From Harmonia axyridis (Eukaryota > Arthropoda > Insecta > Coleoptera > Coccinellidae): 64,000 nt of DNA. The DNA lies in the NCBI RefSeq assembly GCF_914767665.1, contig NC_059502.1:40101812-40165811 (forward strand). The letters are read 5' to 3'. Numbering within the stretch: the first letter of the stretch is position 1; each line of letters starts with the position of its first letter. Shown piece after piece: positions 50,237 to 60,620 of this stretch. The notes under the pieces are model-generated. The model was given only the letters and a program-made list of their open reading frames with translations, searched no databases and had not been told where the DNA came from. The position numbers and the translations under genes were made by a program.

Positions 50237-51022
50237 ATGATAGATTTGGATGCGGCAGTTAAAAACATCAGGGAAGAAATTTCAAAAACTCGCAGTGAAA
50301 TAAAAAACTGTATAGAGGCTAGTGAAGCTAGACTCCTATTGAGGATAGAACAACTCAAGAGTACAGTAACGAAACTTGAAACAGAAAACGTCGAACTCAA
50401 GGGAGAGGTAGAATTCCTCAAAAGAGCTCAAAATAAAAAGAACATTTTGATATTTGGGCTTAAGAAGAAACGTGAAGAGGTTACAGCAGGAAATCTGTGC
50501 AAGGATCTCAGGGATTTGCTTGGTGTTGAGTTAAAAGACAGCGACTTTGGTGACGTTTATCCATTGGGAAAGTCGGAAAACTGCCCCATTAAAATTGAAT
50601 TCAATTCAAATCCTAAGAAGAGAGAAGTTCTGAAAAATTGTAATAAGCTAAAAGGGAAGAATATATCGATAGCTAACGACTTAACCCTCAGGCAAAGACA
50701 AGAAATCAAAATACTGAGGAAGCATCTCCTTCTCGCCAGGCAGGAAGGAAAATACGAGGATTGTTTCATAAAGGGAAACAGACTTTTTGTTGACGGAATT
50801 GCTTACGGAATTGAAGATCTTGAAAAAGAGGAAAGCCCGGAACCTAAACACAATAGTGCACCTCCCACTCCTACAGTTGAGGCTACAAGGAAAATTGCAC
50901 CTGCACAGCCCCGGGTCCCCAACACTCCAAGGATTTCCACAGCGAAGAAGCAAGTACAAATGTTCCCTACACAAAAACCAATGCAGGAAAAGCCAAGAAC
51001 ACGGTCCGTTAACAAAAATTAG
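50237..51022 (+). CDS. LINE ORF1, coiled-coil and RRM-like protein
   Basis: 261 codons from ATG 50237 to TAG. A coiled coil lies at residues ~5-70 (AVKNIREEISKTRSEIKNCI, RIEQLKSTVTKLETENVELK). An RRM-like domain of the L1-ORF1p type follows: KKNILIFGLKKKREE, LGVELKDSDFGDVYPLGKSE, NCPIKIEFNSNPKKREVLKN, then the C-terminal domain SIANDLTLRQRQEIKILRKH, and a Pro/Thr-rich basic tail. There is no zinc finger. A relic of the same family lies at 31853-32710. The product would coat element RNA. Confidence 0.9.
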   Translation: MIDLDAAVKNIREEISKTRSEIKNCIEASEARLLLRIEQLKSTVTKLETENVELKGEVEFLKRAQNKKNILIFGLKKKREEVTAGNLCKDLRDLLGVELKDSDFGDVYPLGKSENCPIKIEFNSNPKKREVLKNCNKLKGKNISIANDLTLRQRQEIKILRKHLLLARQEGKYEDCFIKGNRLFVDGIAYGIEDLEKEESPEPKHNSAPPTPTVEATRKIAPAQPRVPNTPRISTAKKQVQMFPTQKPMQEKPRTRSVNKN

Positions 51023-51198
51023 GCGCAGTAATGCCACTCCAGTTTTAGTGAGACCTCTTTAATAAATTTATGAAAAAAAAAAAATCCATATATGTGTGTA
51101 TATTAGATTGTGGGTATTATCTGTATACAAGAACTCAAGTTCATCCTATTCTTGATTTTTTCTTGTGTTGTATTTTTTTAATTAGTTAAACTCTCAAC

Positions 51199-54162
51199 AT
51201 GGATCAGTTCATCAGAGATTTCCAAGCGCCAACTGTTGATACCCTGAAATTCAATTCATATAGCGAAATGAGAGAAACCTTATATACTGAGCAGGAAATG
51301 TCGTCCAATGGTTTTTCACTGATCCACAATAATATCCAGAGCATTCATAGGCATTTCGACGAATTTCTGTGTAGTACATCCGAGATCCATGATTCTCTCC
51401 ACTGCATGATATTAACAGAAACCTGGAATATAAAGGACAGTGACTTAATAGCAATAGACAACTTCAACCTAGTTCACAATAATGAAAAAAGCATAAACAA
51501 AGCCGACAGTATTATAATATATATAAAAAAAAACATTGACTATACGACCAGTTTCTACAAGATAGGCGAAGGATACGGGATTCTTGTTAATTTGCACGTC
51601 AATACCAAATTCATTGCTATATTTGCAGTTTACAGGTCCCCGTCCACATGCCCAAACGAATTTAACAATGACCTCGAAAACTTTTTGAAAAACGTCAATT
51701 ACGGGGACATTGATACCTTTCTGATCGTTGGAGATATGAACATTAACATCATGGATGACTTGAGTGATTATGCGGAAGAGTACTTGAACATTCTGTATGA
51801 AAACGGATTTGTATCCCAGATTAACAACTACACCCGCGCCACAGATCATAGTAAAACTTCTATTGACCATATTTTTGCCAGAACAAGAGTAGATGAGATG
51901 GAAAATACTACGTCAAGTATTATCAAAACAAATATTAGCGACCATTACGCAACAGCAATAAAGATTCGCGGCACGGAGACAAAATTGGTCAATTCTCTTA
52001 ATAAAATTTCCATCCAAAAACTTAATAAACGAAAACTCACACAAACCCTGAAAAATGAAACATGGCTTGACGTCTACAATTGTCTCGATATAGAAAGCGG
52101 AATGTCGAATTTCCAAAATATCCTGAAGAAACATATAACAAATGCTTCTACAACACATAGAATTAAACAATTCCGAAAAAAAAAACCGTGGATAACTCTC
52201 AGCATAATAAACTCAATCAAACAGAGGGACAAGCTTTATCAAGATTACATTAGAGATCCATCTGAGAACACTAAATGTAGACTCAAGAGATACCGTAATT
52301 TGCTTACAAAAATATTAAAAAAAACCAAATTCGACTATTTCTCAAACAAAATTGTCCAGAATGCTAACAACTCAAAGGGCCTATGGAATGTCGTGAATGA
52401 TTTTGCAGGAAATGGTAGAAGAAAGAGAGCCCATGAAATGAATAAAATAGAGATGGAATCTGGGGAAGTTATCCATAACCCAAAACAAATTGCAAACAGT
52501 TTCAATAAATATTTTGCAAATATAGGTGCGGAGCTAGCTGCTCAAATCGACCCTACTCTTGTTGACGACGATACGGAAAATGAAATAACTGATAAAAGCA
52601 CAGTGCTACATTCAATGTTCCTTGAGGAAGTCGTAGTAAGTTCAGTGAGCAAAATTGTTCGCGAACTGGAGGACTTTAAAGCGCCAGGACCGGACGGAAT
52701 TTCGAATGAAACGCTAAAAATTAGCTGCGAGTATATAGCAGAGCCTCTAACATTTTTATTCAATCTCTCCTTCCGTACAGGAAAAGTTCCAACTCATTTC
52801 AAATGTGCAATTGTCAAACCTATCCACAAAAATGGTGATAAACTCAATGTCAGCAACTATCGTCCAATATCGCTAATATCGGGCATTGCTAAAGTATACG
52901 AGAAAATTATAAAAACGCGAATTATAGCTTACCTTGATAAAAATGACATTATCTCCAGTTCACAATTTGGATTCAGAGAGAAAACCTCAACCCAAGATGC
53001 TCTCGCATTGTTGACGTCAAAAATATATCAGGCCCTGGATTCCAATCGTCCGTGTCTGGGTGTCTTTTTAGATCTCGCGAAGGCTTTCGACACGGTAAGT
53101 CATAAGATCCTGCTGGAAAAACTGGAACGCTTGGGATTCCGTGGCAGAATCCTCAACATAATCGAAAATTATCTGTACGATAGAAAACAAGTGGTGGAAA
53201 TAAATGGAATCCGTAGCACAGAAAAAACTGTTCGATTCGGAGTACCCCAAGGTACCGTCCTGGGACCTGTTTTGTTCCTTATTTATATTAATCACTTGCT
53301 GAAAATACGATCCACAGGCACTGTTATTTCTTTTGCTGACGACACGGCTCTCATTTATGACGGAAACTCTTGGAGGGAAGTTAAAGAAAAAGCTGAAAAA
53401 GACATTAAAAAAATTATTGGTTGGTTTAAAGTGAATCTACTTACTGTCAATATTAAAAAAACTAAAATATTACCTTTCACATCTTATGAAACTAACTTAC
53501 CAACTTTCACCGTCAGGGTAGGAAATGAAGAAGTTGTACTTGAAAGAACCGTCCAGTACCTCGGAGTCCACATCGATAGTTTCATGAGATGGAATATTCA
53601 TATTACGGAACTCTCTAAAAAGATCCGATCCCTCATTTATAAGTTTTACCAGTTCGGGAACTTCATTCCTTTCCCCAAACTGAAGATACTGTATCATGCT
53701 CTTGTTGAGTCTCTACTGCAGTACGGAATTATAGCGTGGGGAGGAGTACGAGACTGCCACATTCTTCCTCTTGAAATATTACAGAAGAGGATATTAAAGG
53801 TTATGATGAGAGTCCCACGTATATATTCCAGCGACCAATTATTTAAAAACGCGAACGTAATGGATATGAGAAAGCTGTATGCACAAAACATACTAGTGTT
53901 CTATAGCGAGAAAAAAATTGGTATACAAACCGTAAATCACATCCACAACACAAGAAATGAGCATAAGATATACTTACCGCGAGCTAAAAAAGCAATTGGC
54001 CAGAGATATTTCGCATATATTGCTCCACGATTAATAAACATTATCCCCGACGCGCTGAAAAGTTATATGCATTCTCGCCCTTTCAAGAAAAAGCTGAAAA
54101 AATGGTTGATTTCATCTGAGAGACACACAATTTATGCCATCATTTTCCCTGAAAATATCTAA
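51199..54162 (+). CDS. LINE ORF2, AP endonuclease and reverse transcriptase
   Basis: 987 codons, ATG 51199 to TAA. After a ~35-residue N-terminal extension comes the endonuclease: SLIHNNIQSI (~40), LTETW, VYRSPS, IVGDMNINIMD, SIDHIFAR, ISDHYATAI. RT (~485-790): KAPGPDGISNETL, KPIHKNGDKLNVSNYRPISL, QFGFREKTSTQDA, motif A VFLDLAKAFDTVSH, motif B FGVPQGTVLGPVL, motif C SFADDTALIY, then thumb with VQYLGVHIDSFMRWN and a CR1/Jockey-type C-terminus to residue 987. All catalytic residues are present. The product nicks DNA and primes reverse transcription at the nick. Confidence 0.95.
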   Translation: MDQFIRDFQAPTVDTLKFNSYSEMRETLYTEQEMSSNGFSLIHNNIQSIHRHFDEFLCSTSEIHDSLHCMILTETWNIKDSDLIAIDNFNLVHNNEKSINKADSIIIYIKKNIDYTTSFYKIGEGYGILVNLHVNTKFIAIFAVYRSPSTCPNEFNNDLENFLKNVNYGDIDTFLIVGDMNINIMDDLSDYAEEYLNILYENGFVSQINNYTRATDHSKTSIDHIFARTRVDEMENTTSSIIKTNISDHYATAIKIRGTETKLVNSLNKISIQKLNKRKLTQTLKNETWLDVYNCLDIESGMSNFQNILKKHITNASTTHRIKQFRKKKPWITLSIINSIKQRDKLYQDYIRDPSENTKCRLKRYRNLLTKILKKTKFDYFSNKIVQNANNSKGLWNVVNDFAGNGRRKRAHEMNKIEMESGEVIHNPKQIANSFNKYFANIGAELAAQIDPTLVDDDTENEITDKSTVLHSMFLEEVVVSSVSKIVRELEDFKAPGPDGISNETLKISCEYIAEPLTFLFNLSFRTGKVPTHFKCAIVKPIHKNGDKLNVSNYRPISLISGIAKVYEKIIKTRIIAYLDKNDIISSSQFGFREKTSTQDALALLTSKIYQALDSNRPCLGVFLDLAKAFDTVSHKILLEKLERLGFRGRILNIIENYLYDRKQVVEINGIRSTEKTVRFGVPQGTVLGPVLFLIYINHLLKIRSTGTVISFADDTALIYDGNSWREVKEKAEKDIKKIIGWFKVNLLTVNIKKTKILPFTSYETNLPTFTVRVGNEEVVLERTVQYLGVHIDSFMRWNIHITELSKKIRSLIYKFYQFGNFIPFPKLKILYHALVESLLQYGIIAWGGVRDCHILPLEILQKRILKVMMRVPRIYSSDQLFKNANVMDMRKLYAQNILVFYSEKKIGIQTVNHIHNTRNEHKIYLPRAKKAIGQRYFAYIAPRLINIIPDALKSYMHSRPFKKKLKKWLISSERHTIYAIIFPENI

Positions 54163-54504
54163 ATTTCATAGGTTAATATAAGTGTATATATGTGTATGTA
54201 TAACGGGTTTGTATGTGCGGGAACGAGTGTACATATGTGCGAGTACAGACAAAAACTCATAATGTGATAATGTAATGCTCACCATATTCATCACTCAGTT
54301 GATGCGGGGTCATCGACCCTTTACTCTTTAGTTTGAAGATATTGCAAATAATGAGCTGCTACATCTCAAGGACAAGCTCCTCCGAGCTTTTTTGAGTTTC
54401 CCCAAGTTTATTTTTCCGAATTCTTCATACTTTGAGAATGTATCAGAATTATTGTCTATATTGTAGTTTTCTTGAATTGGTTAATAAACATTATTATTAT
54501 TATT
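54163..54504 (+). other. LINE 3' UTR with (TTA)n tail
   Basis: Contains GTGTATATATGTGTATGTAT and GATGCGGGGTCATCGACCCT, ending TTAATAAACATTATTATTAT; the TAATAAA is followed by the TTA repeat. Confidence 0.7.
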
Positions 54505-54507
54505 AGA

Positions 54508-55195
54508 TGTTACGGTGAGCAAGCCCTCCCTTTTGAATACCTCCCGACAGCTTTCTGTACTTTTCATACTGAAAAGTACTCGAATGGCCTTCTGTTGTTG
54601 TAGCAGGACTCTTGAAGCATCGCTGCACTGTCCTTAAATTATTATTCCATATAGGGCCTGACTATGGAAACTAGAAAAATGTGTGAGTCTTGCCGTCTCC
54701 AAATCTGACATCTGCTTCACCCTTGTTATCATGAATATCGCGGTTGACAATTTTTTACACAAGTAATCTATGTGTGATACCCAACTAAGAGATGACTGGA
54801 ATTCAAGACCAAGGTAAGTCAATGAACAACTATCACGAGCGTTGTTGTGAAAAATTATCTTTTGTGTTTTCTCCTCATTCATTTGTAGACCGTTTACTTG
54901 GAACCAGTTTTTGGCAGAAATTATCGCCCTATCTGTTCTGTCTTCAAGATCTTTCCTTGACTTTGATCTAATCATTAGTCCAGTATCGTCCGCATAGCAA
55001 ATTATTTTTTCGGTTGCGACATTGTCATGAATGTCGTTCATATAGAGTATGAACAATATAGGCCCTAATATAGAGCCTTGCGGTACACCAACCTTCAACT
55101 CCAACACTCGCGAGATGTAATTTCCCCATTTGGTGGCCTGAAATCTATTTGTCAGAAAAGACTTGAACATTGCATAAGCCTTAACATAACAGATA
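54508..55195 (-). pseudogene. Old LINE: RT palm to thumb
   Basis: Minus strand: YAMFKSFLTNRFQATKWGNY, motif B VGVPQGSILGPILFILYMND, motif C CYADDTGLMI, NWFQVNGLQMNEEKTQKIIF, LTYLGLEFQSSLSWVSHIDY, ALYGII, then after a frame change VLLQQQKAIRVLFSMKSTES and CREVFKREGLLTV. The upstream end (55195) meets satellite; motif A and the endonuclease are missing. It continues at 49509 beyond the young LINE. Confidence 0.85.
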
Positions 55196-55921
55196 TCAGT
55201 TCTTGAACGGAGAGTTGTGCCAAATTTCATTTCTGTGGATGCATCACAACCATAGAAGAAAATTAATCGGTATTGACACAAAATGACCTAAATCTCCTCG
55301 AGTAGCCTTCCGATTGTATTGAAACTTTGCAATGAGGATCACATTCCCTGAACAAAAAGTTGTGCCAAATTCCATTTCTGTGGTTGCCTCACAACAATAG
55401 AAAAAAATTACTCGATATTGACACAAGATGACCTGAATCTCCGCGAGTGCTCATCTGATTGTGATGAAACTTTGCACTAGAGATCACAGTCCTTGAACAG
55501 AGAGTTGTGCCAAATTTCATTTCGGTGGTTGCATCACAACCGTAGAAGAAAATTACTCGATATTGACACAAAATGACCTAAATCTCCCCGAGTACTTCTC
55601 CGATTATAATGAAACTTTGCAATCAGGATCAAATTCCCTGAACGGAGAGTTGTGCCAAATTCCATTTCTGTGGTTGCATCACAATCATAGAAAAAATTAC
55701 TCGATATTGACACAGGATGACCTGAATATCCGCGAGTGCTCATCTGATTGTGATGAAACTTCGCACTAAAGATCACAGTCCTTGAACAGAGAGTTGTGCC
55801 AAATTTCATTTCTGTGGTTGCATCACAACCATAGAAGAAAATTACTCGATATTGACACAAAATGACCTAAATCTCCTCGAGTAGCCTTCCGATTGTAATG
55901 AAACTTTGCAATCAGGATCAA
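55196..55921. repeat. 145-bp satellite, block B (right part)
   Basis: Five monomers continuing the array of 43641-49076; the broken monomers on either side of the inserted LINEs (ending CTAGAGAT, resuming TTCTTGAACGG) fit together. Confidence 0.9.
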
Positions 55922-56587
55922 ATATGTGCTCTAGTCAGAGATAGTCGCTCGTCAATCTCTCCATCGTTTTTTGATATTTTCGAGAGGTTAATTTCTGCTC
56001 AGACTGAAAAAACTGTGTCATATACAAAATTCTCATATTTTCCCATTGAAATATATAAGTGGAATATCAATTTTCAAGTGTTTTGAATCCCAATTTTTGA
56101 TTTTGAAAATGGTTCTTACGTCGCAACAACAAAGTGATGTTAAAGATATCATCCGAAACACATTTGAAGATAAGATAATCTTATCGATGCTCGCTGAAAC
56201 TGTCGCTTATCTGGTTGTTGATAAATTGAACGAGAAATGGAATTCCCTGCAAGAAAAAGTAAATGAGGTTGAAACTGAGGTTGTTGTATTGAGGAATGAA
56301 AATCTTATTTTGAAAAAACAACTTAATTATTTGGATCAACAGCGTCGACGAAACTGTATAAGATTGCTTGGTTTTGAAGAGAGAAAGGGTGAAGATCTGA
56401 CCGCTATAGTTAAAAAAACGTTTCTTGATAAATTAAAACTTCAACGTAACGATGTTCAAATTGATTATTGCCATCGAATGAAAACAAATACTAAAAGGGC
56501 CAAACCTGTCATAGTTCACTTTTCATATGTACAATCTCGAGACTTAATTTTCAAGAATAAAAGTAAGCTGAAAGGAACTAGATTGGT
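55922..56587 (+). mobile_element. LINE 5' end, cut by BEL/Pao LTR
   Basis: 5' UTR from about 55922, immediately after the satellite, then ORF1 from ATG 56109, interrupted at about 56587. A LINE that keeps its 5' end here implies the rest lay beyond the BEL/Pao insertion. Confidence 0.6.
56109..56587 (+). pseudogene. LINE ORF1, N-terminal ~160 residues
   Basis: MVLTSQQQSDVKDIIRNTFE, a coiled coil (NEKWNSLQEKVNEVETEVVV, LRNENLILKKQLNYLD), then an RRM-like domain: RRRNCIRLLGFEERKGEDL, VQIDYCHRMKTNTKRAKPVI, VHFSYVQSRDLIFKNKSKLK and GTRLVV. The last motif normally continues into RED(L); here it is broken by the LTR at 56588. The frame is otherwise open. Confidence 0.75.
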
Positions 56588-56770
56588 TGTTATTGTACGC
56601 TGGCTAATAATAACTATTTTTTGGCTAATAATAACTTTTTAATGCTCTGACTTATACGAAAACTGTTTAACTTAGAATAACAAATTTTACTTTTACTATG
56701 GAAACTTGAATATAACATGTTTGAATGATTGAAAAGCCAACTGACTATTAAACTGTATAAAACTGTAACA
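56588..56770 (-). repeat. Putative BEL/Pao LTR (183 bp)
   Basis: Plus-strand ends are TGTTATTGTACGC and CTGTAACA, so TGTTA and TAACA form short terminal inverted repeats. On the minus strand it is preceded by a purine-rich GGGGGGGAGA, a polypurine tract. It interrupts a LINE ORF1. Short for a BEL LTR, so boundaries need checking. Confidence 0.5.
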
Positions 56771-56814
56771 TTCTCCCCCCCAAAAATAAATAAAACAACA
56801 ACTTCATTGAATAT

Positions 56815-57835
56815 CTAGGGGACATAATTTAACAGCTGGTCTTCTGTATGTTCCCAGTGTTGTTTTGACGTCGGCGCTTCTGACTTGTCCATCCTTTCCA
56901 ACAAAAACAGCTTCGATCACCCCTTTCATCCAGCAGTTCCTGGGCAAGTCACCATCGATTATCATTACTACGTCTCCTACGACTAAATTTGTCGTCTTCT
57001 TGTGCCATTTCGTCCTTCTTGTGAGAGTTGGAAGATATTCCGTGATCCAACGTTTCCAGAAACAGTCTGAAAAATATTGGGATATCTTCCACTGCTATCT
57101 CGTAACTAGATCTCTTTCCGACAAGAGGCAAGGAAGTGGAGAAGCACTTGAAGTCCCTATAAGAAAATGGTTCGGCGTCAAAGCTTCTCCATCTGCGGCA
57201 TCTATTGGAACGTGGACTAAGGGTCTACTATTTACTATATTTTCAGCTTCGATGAGAAGTGTAGACAAAACTTCTTCTTTTGGCGATCTCTCTTTGAGAG
57301 TGACTGATAGGGCCGTTTTTACGGATCTCACCATCCTCTCCCAGCAACCTTCCATGTGTGGTGTAAGCGGTGGTATCCTTACCCACTCGATTCCCATAGT
57401 AGTCATTTCGGCTAAAATCTGATTTTCGTTCATTTCCTGCAACGCCTTCTTCATTTCTCTCTCGGCTCCCTTCAGATTCGTACCATTATCAGCAAATATT
57501 TTCTTAGGACAACCTCTTCGTCCGATCATTCTTCTGATGGCCATAATGGTGGAGTCGGTAATTAGAGAATTTGCAATCTCCAAGTGGATGGCTCGAATAC
57601 TCATACAAGTAAATAAAACCCCGTAACGTTTTTCGTGTCGACGGCCAATGGTGACATTCATTGGACCAAAGTAGTCCATACCTGTAAAAGTAAAAGGTCT
57701 TACAATGGCTCTTACCCTGCATTTTGGGAGTGGAGACATTTCTGGGACTATGGGTTTCGCTCTGAAATTCCTGCACCTATATCAAGAGTTCCATGCACTT
57801 CTGACAGCAGCTCGAGCTTGTAAAATCCAAAACTT
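56815..57835 (-). pseudogene. BEL/Pao Pol: integrase and C-terminal domain
   Basis: Minus strand: WILQARAAVRSAWNS, a stop, YRCRNFRAKPIVPEM, then the integrase core GMDYFGPMNVTIGRRHEKRY, TCMSIRAIHLEIANSLITDS, FADNGTNLKGAEREMKKALQ, WVRIPPLTPHMEGCWERMVR, VNSRPLVHVP and ALTPNHFLIG; first Asp, second Asp and Glu of the DDE triad are present. After a TAG at 57095 the same frame continues KISQYFSDCFWKRWITEYLP, GDVVMIIDGDLPRNCWMKGV and ends LCPLDIQ at 56815, matching the DUF5641 domain at the end of BEL Pol. Two stops make it inactive. RT and protease are absent. Confidence 0.85.
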
Positions 57836-57900
57836 CTGTCGTAACTGTGACGGCGACTTTCTTCGGATTGTTGATTGTTTACTATTTCCCTTCTATATTA

Positions 57901-57912
57901 CCTCGGGCGCCA
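57901..57912 (-). other. Putative primer-binding site beside the Gypsy LTR
   Basis: The minus strand reads TGGCGCCCGAGG two bases after the LTR end ...CGCA. TGGCGCCCGA equals the first ten bases of a tRNA-Lys-type primer-binding site. Position and spacing are as expected, but it lies on the far side of the LTR from the visible gag-pol. Confidence 0.45.
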
Positions 57913-58469
57913 ATTGCGATAGGTTTTATAAGGTCGCAATTCCTTACGTCGCTCACTATTATCGACCCTGGGTAGCTTTTAAACAGTTGGAGAAGGGTTC
58001 GATTCAATCTAAGGTAAGAGCGATTGACCAGTGGTGATTTATTTCGCTAAATGGCAGTAAATGTCTATGAGATAAATAAAAGACACCCTGACGAAACACA
58101 CTTTATTTAACAATATCCGTTCCCTTAAGTACAACACCAAATTATATACAATACTATCCTATATATATACAATAATGCAAAAGGCTACTAAACACCAAAA
58201 GCAAATATTTACAATGCAACACGGTACGGAACGAGAAATAAGCGAGGTGAGCAGGTGGCGTATATCAAGCAGCAGAAATGAGTAAGCAGTGAGCAAGCAA
58301 ATTGAGCGATGATAAAAACGGTTAAGCGCGGACAAGTGTGGAAAGCATGCATATTGGCGTGTGAAATGCAGTCTAATAAGTCAGATGTGACTACCTATCC
58401 TGTGTTCCGTACGGTCCGGTTCGATACCTCTTTATTAGAAACAGCAAGCCTGAACAATATCTTCGAATC

Positions 58470-59775
58470 AGGTCTTGTATCGGCGCATCCACCAAAATTG
58501 ATATTAAGTTAGACTGGGCAGGGTGACTCACCGAAATGACCACGGTGATCAGTGAATCGGAAATAAGCGACCCCTCTCCACAAGATAAGGAATTCCGTCT
58601 GGTGGTCCCAAATAAGAGTTGCTCGCAATAAGGGACCCGACACAATTGAGAAAGAAAGATCTAGGAAATAAATTTCGTTCGAGGTATACTTTGGCGCATC
58701 CGCCAATTCTAGACTCGAGTCAGACCGGACAGGGTAATTCTTCGAAAAGGCTGCTGTGATCCGGAGATCGGAATAAAGCGACCCCTCTTCCCAAGATAAG
58801 GTGTTCTGCCTGGTAGTTCCAAATAAGAGTTGCTCGCAATAAGGAACCGGACAGACAAACTCCACTTGAGAAAGAAAGATCTGAGAAATAAATTTCGCTC
58901 AGGGTATACTTCGGCGCATCCACCAATTCACGACTCGAGTCAGACCGGACAGGGTAATTAGCCCTAAACACCGCGGTGATTCAGAGATCGGAAATTAGCG
59001 ACCCCTCTCCTCAAGATAAGGAGTTCTGCCTGGTAGTTCCAAATAAGAGTTGCTCGCAATAAAAAACCGGACAGACAAACTCTACTTGAGAAAGAAAGAT
59101 CTTAGAATTAAATTTCGCTCAGGGTTTACTCTGGCGCATCCACCAATTCACGACTCGAGTCAGACCGGACAGGGTCATTAGCCCAGAAGACCACGGTGAT
59201 CCAGAGATCGGAAATTAGCGACCCCTCTCCTCAAGATAAGGAGTTTTGCCTGGTAGTTCTAAATGAGAGTTGCTCGCAATAAGGAACCGAACAGACAAAC
59301 TCCACCTGAGAGAGAAATATCTTAGAAATAAATTTCACTCAGGGTTTACTCCGGCGCATCCACCAATTCAAGACTCGAGTCAGACCGGACAGGGTCATTA
59401 GCCCAAAAGACCACGGTGATCCAGAGATCGGAAATTAGCGACCCCTCTCCTCAAGATAAGGAGTTTTGCCTGGTAGTTCCAAATAAGAGTTGCTCGCAAT
59501 AAGGAACCGAACAGACAAATTCCACTTGAGAAAGAAAGATCAAAGAAATAAATTTCACTTACGGTATACCTCGGTGCATCCACCAATTAACGACCCGAGT
59601 CGGACCAGACAGGGTAATTAACCTTAAAGACCGCAGTGATCCGGAGATCGGAAATAAACGACCCCTCTCCCCAAGATAAGGAGTTTTGCCTAGTAGTTCC
59701 AAATAAGAGTTGCTCGCAATAAGGAACCGAACAGACAAACTCCACTTGAGAAATAAAGATCTAAGAAATAAAATG
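58470..59775. repeat. ~220-bp tandem repeat, six copies
   Basis: GACCGGACAGGGTAATT-type starts at 58512, 58723, 58943, 59163, 59383 and 59603: spacings 211 then 220 four times. Each unit has GCGACCCCTCTCC, CAAGATAAGGAGTT, AGAGTTGCTCGCAATAAGG and TGGCGCATCCACCAATT. Lies inside the putative LTR. Confidence 0.9.
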
Positions 59776-60442
59776 AATTACAAATAAATCACACTCGGAA
59801 AGTATCGATGGAACACAGGAAAGTCACCGATAATACAGACAGGAATAAAACGGTTCTTACCAATCCTAAGAATTTCCCACCTCACTACACGAACTCAAAT
59901 TTCTTTTCGTGTACGTGCTAAGTGTCAAATTCACGAATCTAAAATACGGCACTAAAACGTCCAACGTTCAAAAGAAAAATTGCAAACTAAAAATTAAACT
60001 CTAAATTGTTACTCAAGAAAATCCGCTCAATAACTATGAAAATATATAGCTCGAAGACGCCGACAGAAGTAAATCGGAAAATATCTTGATACTTCGAAGA
60101 CACCGGCGAGACTAATTCTCCTTTTCCGAAATACTTCACTTGTAATCTCGGTTGGAAGGGGAAAATTTCGAGTCTCAAAATCGGCGGTGTGAATATGAAA
60201 AACAAACGGCAACATGTAAAGAAGAACATATTGAAGAGATAACGTCTGTAGCTGTGTCGCACTGAAGTTTTTATACATAGGCTGATATTTTAAATTGCAT
60301 CGTTATATTTTCATGAAATAAATAAATCAGAAATTATTCCAAATGAAAATTTCTGAATTGGACGAAAAATACCTTCACTGCTCTCAATTAAAATTTTATT
60401 TTCACCTACTCATATGACTGGTTGAATAATGAGGGAATTTAA
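59776..60442. other. LTR sequence without further repeats
   Basis: Unique-looking sequence between the two tandem arrays; short frames only. Confidence 0.4.
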
Positions 60443-60600
60443 ACCTGGGGCAAATTATACTGGGTGATTCTAATAAAATAATTATTGAATTCTAAACCTG
60501 GGGTAAATTATACTAGGTGATTCTAGTAAAATAATTATTGAATTCTTGACCTGGGCTAAATTATACCGGGTGATTTTAGTAACGAATTTCACTTCGTTAC
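60443..60600. repeat. ~53-bp tandem repeat, three copies
   Basis: ACCTGGGGCAAATTATACTG-type units at 60443, 60496 and 60550, each with GGTGATTCTA and (first two) AATAATTATTGAATTCT. At the edge of the putative LTR. Confidence 0.85.
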
Positions 60601-60604
60601 ACAC

Positions 60605-60620
60605 CCCCCTTACTTCCCCA
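60605..60620 (-). other. Polypurine tract of Gypsy element
   Basis: The minus strand reads GGGGAAGTAAGGGGGG directly before the LTR start TGTGTAACG, the standard position for plus-strand priming. One T interrupts the purines. Confidence 0.6.

Larger units (their letters stand above)
49510..54504 (+). mobile_element. Full-length LINE with two intact ORFs
   Basis: About 5.0 kb: 5' UTR (49510-50236), ORF1, a 176-bp spacer, ORF2, 3' UTR (54163-54490) and a TTA tail ending near 54504. The flanks belong to one older minus-strand LINE, and its reading becomes continuous if this element is removed; AGA is shared at both junctions. Both ORFs are uninterrupted and the catalytic motifs are intact, so this is the best candidate for a recently active element here. 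Confidence 0.85.
57915..60604 (-). repeat. Long LTR of Gypsy element (~2.7 kb)
   Basis: Plus strand begins TGCGATAGGTTTTATAAGG at 57915 and ends TTCACTTCGTTACACA at 60604, i.e. TG...CA. The right edge adjoins a polypurine tract (minus strand) and the left edge a primer-binding-like site. Inside are six ~220-bp repeats and three ~53-bp repeats. No ORF of note. Since only one LTR is in the window, the call depends on these flanking signals. Confidence 0.5.
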
